From: Agelaius tricolor
Taxonomy: Eukaryota; Chordata; Aves; Passeriformes; Icteridae
Length of the DNA stretch: 64,000 bases
Direction: 5' to 3'
Assembly: GCA_023055355.1 (NCBI GenBank)
Contig: JALJCS010000034.1
Location: forward strand, 6,648,001-6,712,000
The notes under the pieces were generated by a model that saw only the letters and a program-made list of their open reading frames with translations, was not told where the DNA came from and did no database searches. Position numbers and translations under genes: made by a program. Shown here piece after piece: positions 11,299 through 21,033 of this stretch. Position 1 is the first letter of the stretch, and every line of letters starts with the position of its first letter.

Positions 11299-14200
11299 TC
11301 TTCAACCACCTGCCATGGCAGAAATTTGAACTAGAGGTTCAGGCAAAATGGGAAAAAAAATTCAAATTTTATCATCTCAACAAGCAAAAAAAGATTAGAT
11401 AACAGACGCATGAAGTAAAAGATTGCTGTTATCTCTTTTTTACTGTGATATGGTAGCTCTTACCTGTTCTAGAAATCTCTGGAGTTAGTCACTTTTTCCT
11501 CACATGAAATAGTGTGCCAGTTCTTACTTGCTTAGGCTAAATTTCTGAAGTGTTTTGGATTTGTTGGTGTTTCCAGGTGAATGGTTCTTTGGGTGCAAAT
11601 GTGTGCTAGTCCAAAAGATCTGTACTAAATTATAAATTTCCTAAATGTGAGATGTAAGAGTGAGATTTTAAACCCTTTGTTCTCTGGTATCTTGGGTATT
11701 GAAATTGTTCTCTTCATGAGTAGGCTTTGAGCCTATTAACTTATTTTTTCTTTTTAATGAATGTAACAATGACTGTACCTCTAGGATTCTTTCATAAAGA
11801 AGCCAGCAGTGGACTGCTTGGAAAGTTTACACTTTTGGTCATCATGTTTTAATTGATTTCTACCTCCAGGACTCTATGAGTGTCTCCTTATCGTTAGACA
11901 AATGCAGGGATTGCGGGGTCAGTGAGCAAGCAGAATGGAGAAAGACATTTGCCTCTGAAGCTGAGGAAAAAATAAAACAAACCTAGAAAAACCCAAACAA
12001 ATTAAAAGAAAGTGCCTCCAAATAACTGTTGAGAAAAGGCAAAACCCCTCAGCTCACCAGATTTAAAATTCTCAAACCAAAGAAATAGGAAATGGGCATC
12101 TGATTTTTCTTATTTTCACAGGACCTAAATTTTCAGTTTGCAGCAATTTTGTTTGTCCTAACAGGTCATGTGTGTAAATAGATTAACTGAAAGGATTAAT
12201 GTAAGAGAAAATAATAAAAAAAACCCTCTTAACTCTTGAGCTAGGCAATTATACATTTCAACGTTTTTTCGACTGGCTTGAAATTCATGAATTTGGTAAA
12301 CACCAAACATCCAGTGGATGATCTTTTTATTTTTTATGCCTGCTTCTCATCATGTCAGTCCTCTCTTCCTCTGTTTTTTTTTTTAATCATCTATATGTAA
12401 TTTCTGCTCCAACATCCAGAGATTTTAGACTCTTTCTGAAGATGTGGGTGTACAGGAACTTTGAAGGCTTGCACCACATAAAAGGAGCTGCAATTCCATT
12501 ACTGATGCTGATTTTTTTTCTGAGTGACTTTTTTTTTTTGCTCCAAATTGGCTCTTCTTTCTGTGACTCTGCTATGTGAATTGATACATTTCAAACAATT
12601 TATCCCCTTCTAAACTTGTGTGAATCCGTAAAAGGCCTTTCAAAAAGCTCTCTTTCAAAATTTGCAGACTTCCTCTCTGCATTTACATTGTATATTGTCA
12701 GTTGAAGGACACTTGCTAAACCAATATGTGCTGCAGCATCACATAAATGATCTGCAAGGAGAACTCTTTATCTGAGTGTACATATCTTACTGAAGGGTTT
12801 TAAACTGAAGGGTGAAGTAAAATATTTGCAGCCTTCTCCATGTAAATATATAATGATTTTATGAGTTGCTAATCTCTGCCACAATAAATCACTTCTTAAT
12901 GAGCATTTAAAAAATAAATAATTGTTGCTCGGAGATAGTTTATCCACTCTTGAAAATTAGCTGACAAGCCTTCAAGGCATATATTTGTCTTTGCCTAGGT
13001 CATCTTTGGAACTCATCTCTGTATCCAATCCTGCACATTTTTATCAACCTAGGGGAACACCCAAACTGTAATTTTTACCTATGAATGCTCTTTGCTTTTC
13101 CCCTGCTCCATCTGACAATTATCACACCTACTGACATGTAATTGCACTGGCTTAATGGCTGTGATTAAATTCAGGATTTAAGAAGACTCCCACTGGAATC
13201 TCCTCACTCTTGACATCAGGTTTTGTGGTTTGGTTCTTGTTCCTAATCAAGATGCTGCATGACCTGCAGTGGTCCAGGGACAGAGATTTCTCCAGGGGAG
13301 TGAGTACTGTGTTGAGAACGTGTATGGCTGGGGTCAGACTAATGCTTTGTCCTTATTATCTGCAGAAAGGGTTTCTGAGTGGTATATTTACAGTGGAAGA
13401 AATCACAAGAAACTCTGGTAACGCCAAACGGTTTCTGGAATGACAAAATTGGCATGACATCTTTTGTAGTGGCTGAAGAAGTAAAATGTGTGTTCTGATA
13501 AACTTGAAGTGATGCTTAGGTTCACTCCTCTTTTAATATTTCCTGGGTGGAAAACTTAGGAAGTGTTGAAGCCAAGAATGTTCCCGTTGCCAGTTGCTTT
13601 GGCTGCCAACTCCAGTGCAGATTCTCTGAACAGACATAACAAATGGTACGGGATGTATGTGATTTCCAACAGAGAGCAACTTACAGAGGTTCCTGCAGAA
13701 TCAATTACCAAAATCCCATACCAAATGTGGTAACAGCTTCAAGAGCTCTTCTTAGCTGGAAGCCATCCTCACCTGCTACCTCATGGCTTTGCTTCTCAGT
13801 GTTTTACACATTTTAGAGATGCTGTTAACTGCAGCTAGGAATGTAATGCTGTGGTTTTGATTTGAGACACTGTTTAAGCAATACTCTCTCCTGTTACATT
13901 GATCATAGCACCCTGGCAGGGGCTCTGTGGAGAGAAAAAGATGTGTGCATATTCATTACCCGTACATTATAGATATGTACTTTAAATTTAGACTGATTGT
14001 GGACATAGTCTTGGAACACTTACACAAGTAGTGTTTAGTCATTCTAATCATCTTACCCAAGTGGCTGCACTCTTCCTCAGTGTTGTGAAATTATATTTGC
14101 TTCTTTTCAGAAAAACTTACTATAAATTATGTGTTTTTATATTTGCAGCCATTCCTTATTATATTATCTTTGTTTAAGCAGTTAAAAGGGTCTTTTTGTG

Positions 14201-16120
14201 AAAAGGGATTTTGCCTGTAATAATGATTTGCTTGCATGAAAACACTTCAAATATCTTATTAAAAAAGCATTACAGTTCAAGAGGGCTTTGACCCAATAAG
14301 CTATTTAATTATGTTAAAGGGCACAGCATCTTTGGTTTAGAAACAAAGAAAAACAATCTGACACATAGCAATAAAAAGGAGATGTTCAATTCAACTTTAC
14401 ACTTATGTTGTTTAAGAGTGGAAAGTTTATATCATGGTATTGTGTTTTAACACTTTATTTCCCAGTAGTATATTAAATATTTTTCACATTTATGCTCATG
14501 TGAAAATTTTGTGGCTTTCTTTTTTTATTTTATCCATAATAGTTTATTCCCAAACAGGTTTACTAAAACAGGGAAAATACTTAAAAATTGTTTCACTGTT
14601 TTGTTTTCCTCTATTTATTTTGCCTTCTTGAGCTTGGAGAACTCCTTCCAAAATGGCAGCTGGTGTCCAACATAATATTTACTTAAATTACATCAAATCT
14701 AGAGATAAATACACTGATTAATTAACTCACCGTGGTCAGTGTTTTAATAGAAAGTTAAAAGAATTTGTATCTTCAGAGGCTGCTGTTGCCTTTAACTTTT
14801 CTTGATGATTAGAATATCCAAGTCAATATTGCTCAATCAATTTTAGTAATAGGCTCAGTGGTCTGGAAGCAGTACCTTTTTGTTTATTTATTTGGGTCAT
14901 GCTCCTATGTAGATAAAATTCTTGAACCTACAGCAGCTCTTGGCAGTTTGGAAATTAGTGTTAATTAAGTTCTCTTCTTATATTCCTTCAAGCTAAAGTG
15001 CAGTTGATGAGTTATCATGGAAATACAATAAATCCTGAAGCTATTTCATAAACATAGTAATTTAACCTGAATTAAATGCTTAATCAATGGAGACAAATGA
15101 ATCCTTTAATGCCATATTATTTGGTGTTTGGAAATACCTCAGAATTCTTCTATATGCATTTGTAATTCTGGGAAGTAGAGAATCAGAAGTGGTGCAAGAA
15201 GACCTTATACACATAAAGATCTTTACAGAAATGGATGTGTCTCTAACCTAATGCTGCAATTGGGGAATCAGGGACTGATATAATGCCAGTATTCTAGCTA
15301 TTTTAATATTTTTCTCCCTTTTTAAATCTGCATGTTCCTTATATTGAATGTTTTGCTGGATCTGAAAAGAGAATTTTTCAATTTGATGTGATTTATTGGA
15401 GTTATTTGCACAGGACTGCAATAATACCATTGAATGAATTTTCCCCAAAGTGTGTAAGAACAGTAGTTACCTGTTGTAGAGTTTAATTGAATGCTTAATT
15501 TATTCTTCAGAAAGCAGTTTGCTCTCTCCAGAGAACTACTGGTTGAAGGTTTAAAAGTAATGTTTTTTCCTCTGATCTTGGATAACAAAGGCACCGTGGT
15601 TGTTCTGATGGGAACAGCTGTTCTTATCTTTTCAAACTCTGAACTGTGCTCCTTTTTTTTTCTTCCTAGAAAGAAAAAGAAGAAGAAGAAGAAAAAAAGG
15701 ATGCTGATCACTTCATGGTATTGACCACTCAGGGTTCTTATTCCAAGGGGAGTATTTTCTGCATTTAGCAAATGAATACTGAAAGATGTACTCAATAACT
15801 CTGACATCCCAGTCTTTACACACAAAAATGCAATGAAAAGAATCTGAAATCTGGCCCTAGAGAATGTGATCTTGTGCAAACTGACACTGTTTCATATGTT
15901 TCCAGACTGTCAGTGTTCCCAAAGCAAGCCTGCTCAAATTCATTGAGCAGAATTTCAGCAGTTCCCAGAAATCTGTGTATCACTTTCTACCTCATCCTCT
16001 AACTTTGGGATAACTGAGGACTCCTGCTACTCTGCGTACTTGTGGTTTGGAGATGGCGAATTAAAATTTAGTTGGGTTTCTTCCCCTCACAGTTTTTGAT
16101 GTGAGACAGATGTGAGATAG
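11299..16120. other. Non-coding DNA, partly enhancer-like in look
   Basis: No gene or transposon seen. The stretch 14640-15130 is dense in TAAT/ATTA motifs and short conserved-looking words, which is the usual appearance of vertebrate conserved non-coding elements; this is impression only. A 185-codon minus-strand ORF at 15322-15879 owes part of its length to a homopolymer tract and is not a gene. Confidence 0.45.
15649..15700 (+). repeat. Oligopyrimidine then (AAG)n oligopurine tract
   Basis: A run of T and C (CTTTTTTTTTCTTCC) is followed almost at once by AAAGAAAAAGAAGAAGAAGA and further A. The two halves are nearly complementary, so this could form a hairpin and would be prone to slippage. 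Confidence 0.85.
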
Positions 16121-16126
16121 AAATGG

Positions 16127-16505
16127 TGTAGGCACAAAGTTTGTGGTGATTGGGAGTGGGGCTGCAGCTGAGACTTATCCCTAATTGGTTACAGGTGTGA
16201 GCAGCAGGTGAGCAGCATTGAAGGTCAGGAGTGCCCAGGGGCACTGAGCAAGCACCAGAGGGAGCAGAGGGCACACAGGTGCAGGGCATCAACAGGAGGG
16301 GATCAAAGGCTGGGCTGAAGGACAAGAAGGGCAGATCCTTGCAGCCTTCTGGAGTGCTGTGGTGTTACCCTGTGTGGGCAGGCACCAGAAGCCTTCTGAT
16401 GAGGAAAGGTGTTCCTGTGGATTGGAAAATGCTTCAAACCTTCTGCAATTGTGTGGTGGAACTCTGTGTGTTGTGGCTGTCTCAGCTGTGCCATGTGCTG
16501 TGACA
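16127..16505. mobile_element. LTR-like copy 1 of the pair
   Basis: 379 bp, beginning TGTAGGCACA and ending GCTGTGACA, so it has the TG...CA ends of an LTR. It aligns end to end with the copy at 20650-21027. By eye, the two differ at about 18 of the first 78 positions, 1 of the central 137 (16205-16341) and 25 of the last 164. I see no clear TATA or AATAAA, so orientation is undetermined. ORFs on both strands across it are shadows. Confidence 0.75.
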
Positions 16506-16611
16506 AGCAGCCATGTCCAGTTTCTGAGGCAGTGGAACATTCCAGGATTGGAGTGGGTGACCATGGCAGGATTTGAGAATGTTGGTGCCCTTTGGGCACT
16601 GAGAGGGGCTC
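16506..16611. other. Unassigned junction sequence inside the pair
   Basis: This would be the primer-binding-site region of a plus-oriented provirus, but the bases after the LTR copy (AGCAGCCATGTCC) do not begin with TGG and match no tRNA end that I recognise. Confidence 0.4.
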
Positions 16612-16785
16612 TGATGTCTCCCTGGAGCCTTCTCTTCTCCAGGCTGAACAAGCCCAGGTCTCTCAGCCCATCTCCATAGCAGAAGATGCAGCCCTTGGAT
16701 CATTGCTGTGACCCTTCTCTGGAGTCACTCCAGTGGCTCCATGTTCTTATGCTGGGGACCCCAGATAGGAGTGCAGAATTCCCTT
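16612..16785 (-). mobile_element. CR1 LINE fragment
   Basis: Read on the minus strand this is CR1 3'-region sequence. On the plus strand it shows the typical phrases TCTTCTCCAGGCTGAACAAG, CTCTCAGCCCATCTCCATAG and CTCCATGTTCTTATGCTGGG. It lies inside the two-LTR structure. A CR1 there is expected of ordinary host DNA, but could also be a later insertion. Confidence 0.8.
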
Positions 16786-17649
16786 TGGGTTCAAGTGGGT
16801 GTTTATTCATCACAGTTCCACCCCCAGGCCAGCTCAGGTGGGAGCAGAGGTGCCTCCATCCTGTTCCCATCCCACCTTCAGCCCATTCCATGGTGCTTTT
16901 TTCTGCTGCTTCCCATGAGCTGTTGGCCCTTGCCTTGCCCTGACTGCCCTGGCCTGTGGACACCACACAGAGATCTGTTGCCAGCTCTCTGGAATTTGAA
17001 GGAAAACCCAAACTAATCTCTGAATCAAAGTAAAGGTGTCTTGCAAACAACCTAATCCTTTGTGAAGCTGTATTAATGCCCAATAAAATTCAAATCTATC
17101 TGTTGATTTACCTCTTAGGCTTTATTCCTTGTTTGAGAGAGCTCTAGTGATGAGTCATTTAGGACTTGTGGTACCTTGGTTCCCTTTTTAGAATGGTGCA
17201 AATATTGGAGTTTTGCAGCCAATTTTCTTTAAATACTGTGAGTTTTCATTCCCTTTTCATTTCAAATACTTACACAATTTAATATTAAATGCTGGGTAAC
17301 AAAACCCAGTAGCACTTCCAGTTGGAAAAAATATGTTGTGCGTAACTCAGAGGAGGAATTCTGCTTGCAAAGTGATGTCTTTCTACTGAGGTGCATCAAG
17401 CAGGTGCTCAGTTGGATGCTGGTGCTGAAGCACTTTTCTTGTGGCTTGAGTGTCTGATGGCAACAGCCTGAGATTTTAATAGCAGAAAGAAGGGATTTCC
17501 TACTAATTTTCCTCTGACAACTTGTACAGTCTTTTCCAGCCTCACGCAGTCTGACCTGTATCTTCTCCAAAACCTGTTGAATTTTTTTATACTTTTTAAG
17601 CTTTTTGTCCTATTTGCAGAGGACAGGAGTGTGCTGCCTATTTTTTTTC
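16786..17649. other. Unrecognised interior sequence
   Basis: Moderately GC-rich up to about 16990, then AT-rich. Several overlapping ORFs on both strands up to 127 codons show no domain; none has the motifs of retroviral gag, protease or polymerase. Confidence 0.4.
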
Positions 17650-18128
17650 AGATGCTGTGTATTTTTACTGAGGAGGGGCTGGGCTTAGTTTTGCCTTCTC
17701 AGCATGAGCTGTAGTAGCCCAGTTACTCTCCAGGCTGGTACGTGCAACCTCAGTGGCAGCAATGGTAGATTGAAATGTGCCTGGGCTGTGTTGGGAGAAG
17801 AATAATCCTGATGCATCCATGATTTTCCCTCCTGGGCACCTGCAGCAGGTAGAGCTGTGCCCTCCCGCTTGAGGCCGCCTGAGCCAGGAATGCTTGCAAA
17901 ATCTCCTTGGCCCTTTTGCAGCGTTCTGTTTTTCCCCTGGCAGCAGCAGGGCTGGTATCTCCAGGCCATGGGACATCGTGACACTGGGTGTTGCCGTGGG
18001 ACGGGTTGGGTGTTTGAGGGCACACACGTGCTGCAGTGTCTCACTGAGCTGAGGCCCCTGTGTGGACATCAGCTGCAGATGACTGGAAAAAGGAATGTGG
18101 AATCTCCCAGTTGAAACAAAGAGAAAAC

Positions 18129-18134
18129 TTTATT
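18129..18134 (-). promoter_or_regulatory. AATAAA poly(A) signal, minus strand
   Basis: TTTATT on the plus strand reads AATAAA on the minus strand, two bases past the TAA of the 175-codon ORF. No genomic poly(A) tract follows, so there is no sign of a retrocopy end here. Confidence 0.4.
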
Positions 18135-18135
18135 T

Positions 18136-18663
18136 TTAGGGGTGACGGGGGTGAGCACCAGGGGTTGGTGCTTGTCTGGTCCTGCTGTGGTTTTCGGGCC
18201 GACTGTAGGGCTTCTTGTCTCGCCGCTGCTGCTGCCAGATCTGCCTGGTACGAATCGGCCCCGCCTGGGAGCGGGGCAAGATCCAGGGTGGGATGTAGAG
18301 AAGTGCTTGGCTCCAGGGTGGCGGAGTGTCCTGGAGCAGCTGCGCTGCCACCTGGCTGCTGGTGCCAGCGCTCTGGGCTGCCACATGGTCCATCCTGCGG
18401 CGCTTTGCCAGCGGGCTCTCGGGTGCCTGCGGCTCTCTGGCTCCCTGTGGGCGGCCGCGCTTCAGGGCCCGCTTTTGGCAGGGGAAGCTGCGGCCGCGGC
18501 TGCTGCTGCTGACCAGCGCCATGGCCCGGGACAGCCCCATGGCCCGGGACAGCCCCATGGCCCGGGACAGCCTTGGCACCTCCTTAGTGGTGGTGCTGGG
18601 GCTGGGGCGGCTGATCGCAGCACGCAGCAGGGGCACACGGTTGAGCCGGATGGGTTTTCCCAT
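18136..18663 (-). CDS. Possible 175-codon protein, unrecognised
   Basis: A complete minus-strand ORF runs from ATG at 18663 to TAA at 18136. The product is strongly basic and low in complexity: a threefold LSRAMG-type repeat near residues 33-48, a basic segment KRALKRGRPQ near 66-75, AKRRRMD near 87-93 that resembles a nuclear-localisation signal, and a Pro/Trp segment (PPPWSQALLYIPPWILPRS) near 117-135. An AATAAA signal on the same strand (18134-18129) begins two bases after the stop codon, as in a gene with a very short 3' UTR. An overlapping minus-strand ORF in another frame (18584-19048) starts upstream, so the true start or a frameshift is open. I do not recognise the family. Because GC-rich DNA opens frames on both strands (a 185-codon plus-strand ORF overlaps it), coding status is doubtful. 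It may be a duplicated or retrocopied host gene. Confidence 0.28.
   Translation of the reverse strand: MGKPIRLNRVPLLRAAISRPSPSTTTKEVPRLSRAMGLSRAMGLSRAMALVSSSSRGRSFPCQKRALKRGRPQGAREPQAPESPLAKRRRMDHVAAQSAGTSSQVAAQLLQDTPPPWSQALLYIPPWILPRSQAGPIRTRQIWQQQRRDKKPYSRPENHSRTRQAPTPGAHPRHP
18521..18574 (+). repeat. Three tandem 18-bp units
   Basis: ATGGCCCGGGACAGCCCC occurs at 18521 and 18539, and as ATGGCCCGGGACAGCCTT at 18557. The length is a multiple of three, so the minus-strand ORF keeps its frame and gains six-residue repeats. Confidence 0.95.
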
Positions 18664-19450
18664 CTGGCTGCCCGAGTCTTGGGCCCGCTGTGTCCATGAG
18701 CGGCGGCGGGTCTGCTCCGGCCCGGGCTGTACGGAGAGGCGGCCGCTTCTCTTTGCGTCTGCCTCTGCCCGGTGACACAGAGTGCATTGGGGAGACAGAG
18801 AGAGAGGGGAGGTGGTGTGAGCACCTCACAGGACTCGGGAAATGTCCCTGCAGCATTGTCCCCAAGGCCCTGCTGGGTTGCCTGAAGGGCCTGGAAGTGC
18901 CAGAGGCCACAGCCCAGCCTGGCCCGTCAGAGGAGGGCCTCCAGTCTGGGGTGATTCTGCAGAGCTCCTGCTTCCCCTTTCTGCTGCTCTTGGCTGCTGC
19001 CCCTCTGCCAGCCATGGGGAGCTGTGGGGAGGGAGACTTGGCTCTCACCTCGCTCCTTGCCAGGAGGACGCTTCTCAGCAGCTCTCTGCTGCACCATGGT
19101 GGCTATGGAGGAATGCCTGGTGGATGTGTGCCGCAGCACTGCAGGCCTTTATCCTCCTGACAAAATGTACCGATGCTGCCTTGAGTGAAGAGAGACGCCT
19201 GTGAACTGCCTCAGAGGCACCAAAACTGGCTCAGTAGCCTTGGGCAAGCTCCTTCTCAGCGATCCACTCCTCAACTGCAAGGTGTGTTGATGCACAACAC
19301 CCTATGTAGCTCAGGCCTGGGTGGTGCTGTCACTCCAGTCCCTCTGGTGTCACAATCAGGAATCTCTGCGGGCTCCATTCCCCTCCCTTAGGGAAGGTGT
19401 CCTTGTGGGCGCTGGCAGGGACTCTGTCCATGTCAGGCAGGGCTGTAGTG

Positions 19451-20649
19451 GGAAGAGCAGAACTGGGAACAGGTCCATCAGCAGATGGATGGGTTGAGTA
19501 GGCCTAGGTCTTAGTACAGGTCATCAGTGATGATTGGTCCCCCCATAAAACCCAGTGGAACTTGTCAAGTCTGAGGCCTTTGCTTATTTGTAGGCCTCTC
19601 ATGTGAAGGGAATTGGATGTTGGGCCTGTATGGCTGAATTTTCTCAAAAAATTGTCCAGTTAGACCAAGTTGAAAAGTAGCTCTTTTCCTGTGGTATGTT
19701 TAGGAAGGGACACAGATGTTTCCTAAAAATCAGTCATTCCTAACTGTCATTATCAAAGACTTGTGGTTGTTGATTAGCTTAAATGTAGAAAAGAACATGA
19801 AACTGAAGTCAAAGCAGGTTTTTACTTATCCTCTAATTCAGAGCCCTTTGGTTAAAAAGAAGCTTTGAGTTCAGTGCTCTTTGCATCTGACATAATTCCA
19901 AAAATTGGAAACAATCTTTTGTTATTTTTTTAACAATTTAATATGTGTCAAAAACTCCTGAGGATCGCTGCATTTGCCTATGGGGTATTTTTAGTTTTCA
20001 ATGTTTTCTTATTCCCAGGTCAGTTTGTTGCTGTTGCTGGGGGTTTTTTGGTGGGTTTTTTGGTTGTTTGTTTTTTTTGTTTGTTTGTTTTTGTTTTTTT
20101 TTTTCAATGATATCTTATTGCATATATCCATTCACTTGTTCCTTATTGGTAGAAAGGGATTGGTTGGAATCAAGGGGAGGTTACCCATTTCAGAGTTGCC
20201 ACCTCTTTAAACTCTTTCAAACCAGGACAACTTGTTTGTAGCTCTGGGCAATGCTGAAGCTCAAAAGCTAATCTATGATTAATAACCACAAGTAATTGGG
20301 GTAACACCCCAGGAGTTTAGGCCTTTCCCCATGTGTGTTCATGGTTACAAGACTGGATTCCAGAAAGACAGTAGGTGGCAAATAAGATGATGCATCTTGG
20401 TTTGGACAGTAGATGGGAGTTGTAAGAAAACTTTTAATCCATAATGCTGTAGAACAGATCCTTTTGTGTGCAAATGTTCCAGGGCCAAATTTTTGCTTTG
20501 TTAAAAGTCACAAAACTTTTGAATTCTTTATGACTGAAGGGCTTCCTAAAGGCCAAAAGAAGTGTGGTAAAAGGGTATTGAAAAGAAAAATCCTGAGAGC
20601 ACAAGGAGCAAAGTGCTATGGGAAGATGGCAGGATTTTGGCAGAGCAGT
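19451..20649. other. AT-rich interior sequence before LTR copy 2
   Basis: No gene seen. A TATA-like CCCCCATAAAACCC lies 11 bases after GATTGG near 19534-19552. A T/G-rich low-complexity tract (TTTTTTGG and TTTG repeats) occupies about 20038-20105. No polypurine tract abuts the second LTR copy. Confidence 0.5.
20038..20105 (+). repeat. T/G-rich low-complexity tract
   Basis: GGGTTTTTTGGTGGGTTTTT is followed by TTTG repeats and a T run. It explains the hydrophobic, Phe-rich ORFs across it, which are artefacts. Confidence 0.9.
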
Positions 20650-21027
20650 GGTAGGCACAGAGTTTGTGGTGATTGGGGTGGGGCTGTGGCCAAGCCTCAC
20701 CCCTAATTGGCACCAGCTGTGCAGAACAGGTGAGCAGCATTGAAGGTAAGGAGTGCCCAGGGGCACTGAGCAAGCACCAGAGGGAGCAGAGGGCACACAG
20801 GTGCAGGGCATCAACAGGAGGGGATCAAAGGCTGGGCTGAAGGACAAGAAGGGCAGATCCTTGAGGCCTTCTGAAGTGCTGTGGTGTTTCTCTGTGTGGG
20901 CAAACATCAGAAGCATTCTGATGAGGTAAGGTGTTACTGTGGATTGGGGAATGTTTGAAGCTTTCTGAAACTGTGTGGTGATACTCTGTGTATTGTGGCT
21001 GTCTCAACTGTGTCATATGCTGTGACA
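20650..21027. mobile_element. LTR-like copy 2 of the pair
   Basis: 378 bp, aligning end to end with 16127-16505. It begins GGTAGGCACA, so the expected T of the TG end is changed or the boundary is shifted by one base. It ends GCTGTGACA and is followed by AAATGG, the duplicate of the bases before copy 1. The central 137 bp (20727-20863) differ from copy 1 at one position only. Confidence 0.75.
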
Positions 21028-21033
21028 AAATGG

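Larger units (their letters stand above)
17650..19450. other. CpG-rich, GC-rich block
   Basis: This stretch stands out sharply from its AT-rich surroundings. It is rich in CpG and carries three GCGGCCGC sites at 18451-18458, 18490-18497 and 18739-18746. The densest part is about 18180-18770. Avian CpG-rich blocks usually mark promoters, first exons or recently copied coding DNA. Many overlapping ORFs on both strands follow from the GC content itself. It sits wholly between the two LTR-like copies. Confidence 0.8.
16121..21033. mobile_element. Provirus-like structure: two LTR copies around 4.1 kb
   Basis: Two direct LTR-like copies (16127-16505, 20650-21027) enclose 4144 bp. The outer flanks are identical: AAATGG at 16121-16126 and at 21028-21033, a 6-bp target-site duplication for the whole structure. 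The inner flanks also resemble each other: AGCAGC at 16506-16511 and AGCAGT at 20644-20649. The interior shows no primer-binding site next to an LTR, no polypurine tract beside the other, and no gag or pol coding. Instead it holds a CR1 fragment and a CpG-rich block. It could be a non-autonomous or gutted provirus. It could also be host DNA joined by recombination between two solo LTRs. Confidence 0.7.

Noticed and set aside
13357..13408. Open 52-bp segment between CTGCAG and GTAACG
   Set aside because: Short, with a weak donor and a phase that does not match other candidates.
15322..15879. 185-codon minus-strand ORF
   Set aside because: It includes a run of phenylalanines from an oligopurine/oligopyrimidine tract and overlaps other ORFs; no domain.
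18142..18699. 185-codon plus-strand ORF across the CpG-rich block
   Set aside because: It overlaps a comparable minus-strand ORF; GC-rich DNA opens several frames at once, and only the minus-strand ORF has a nearby poly(A) signal.
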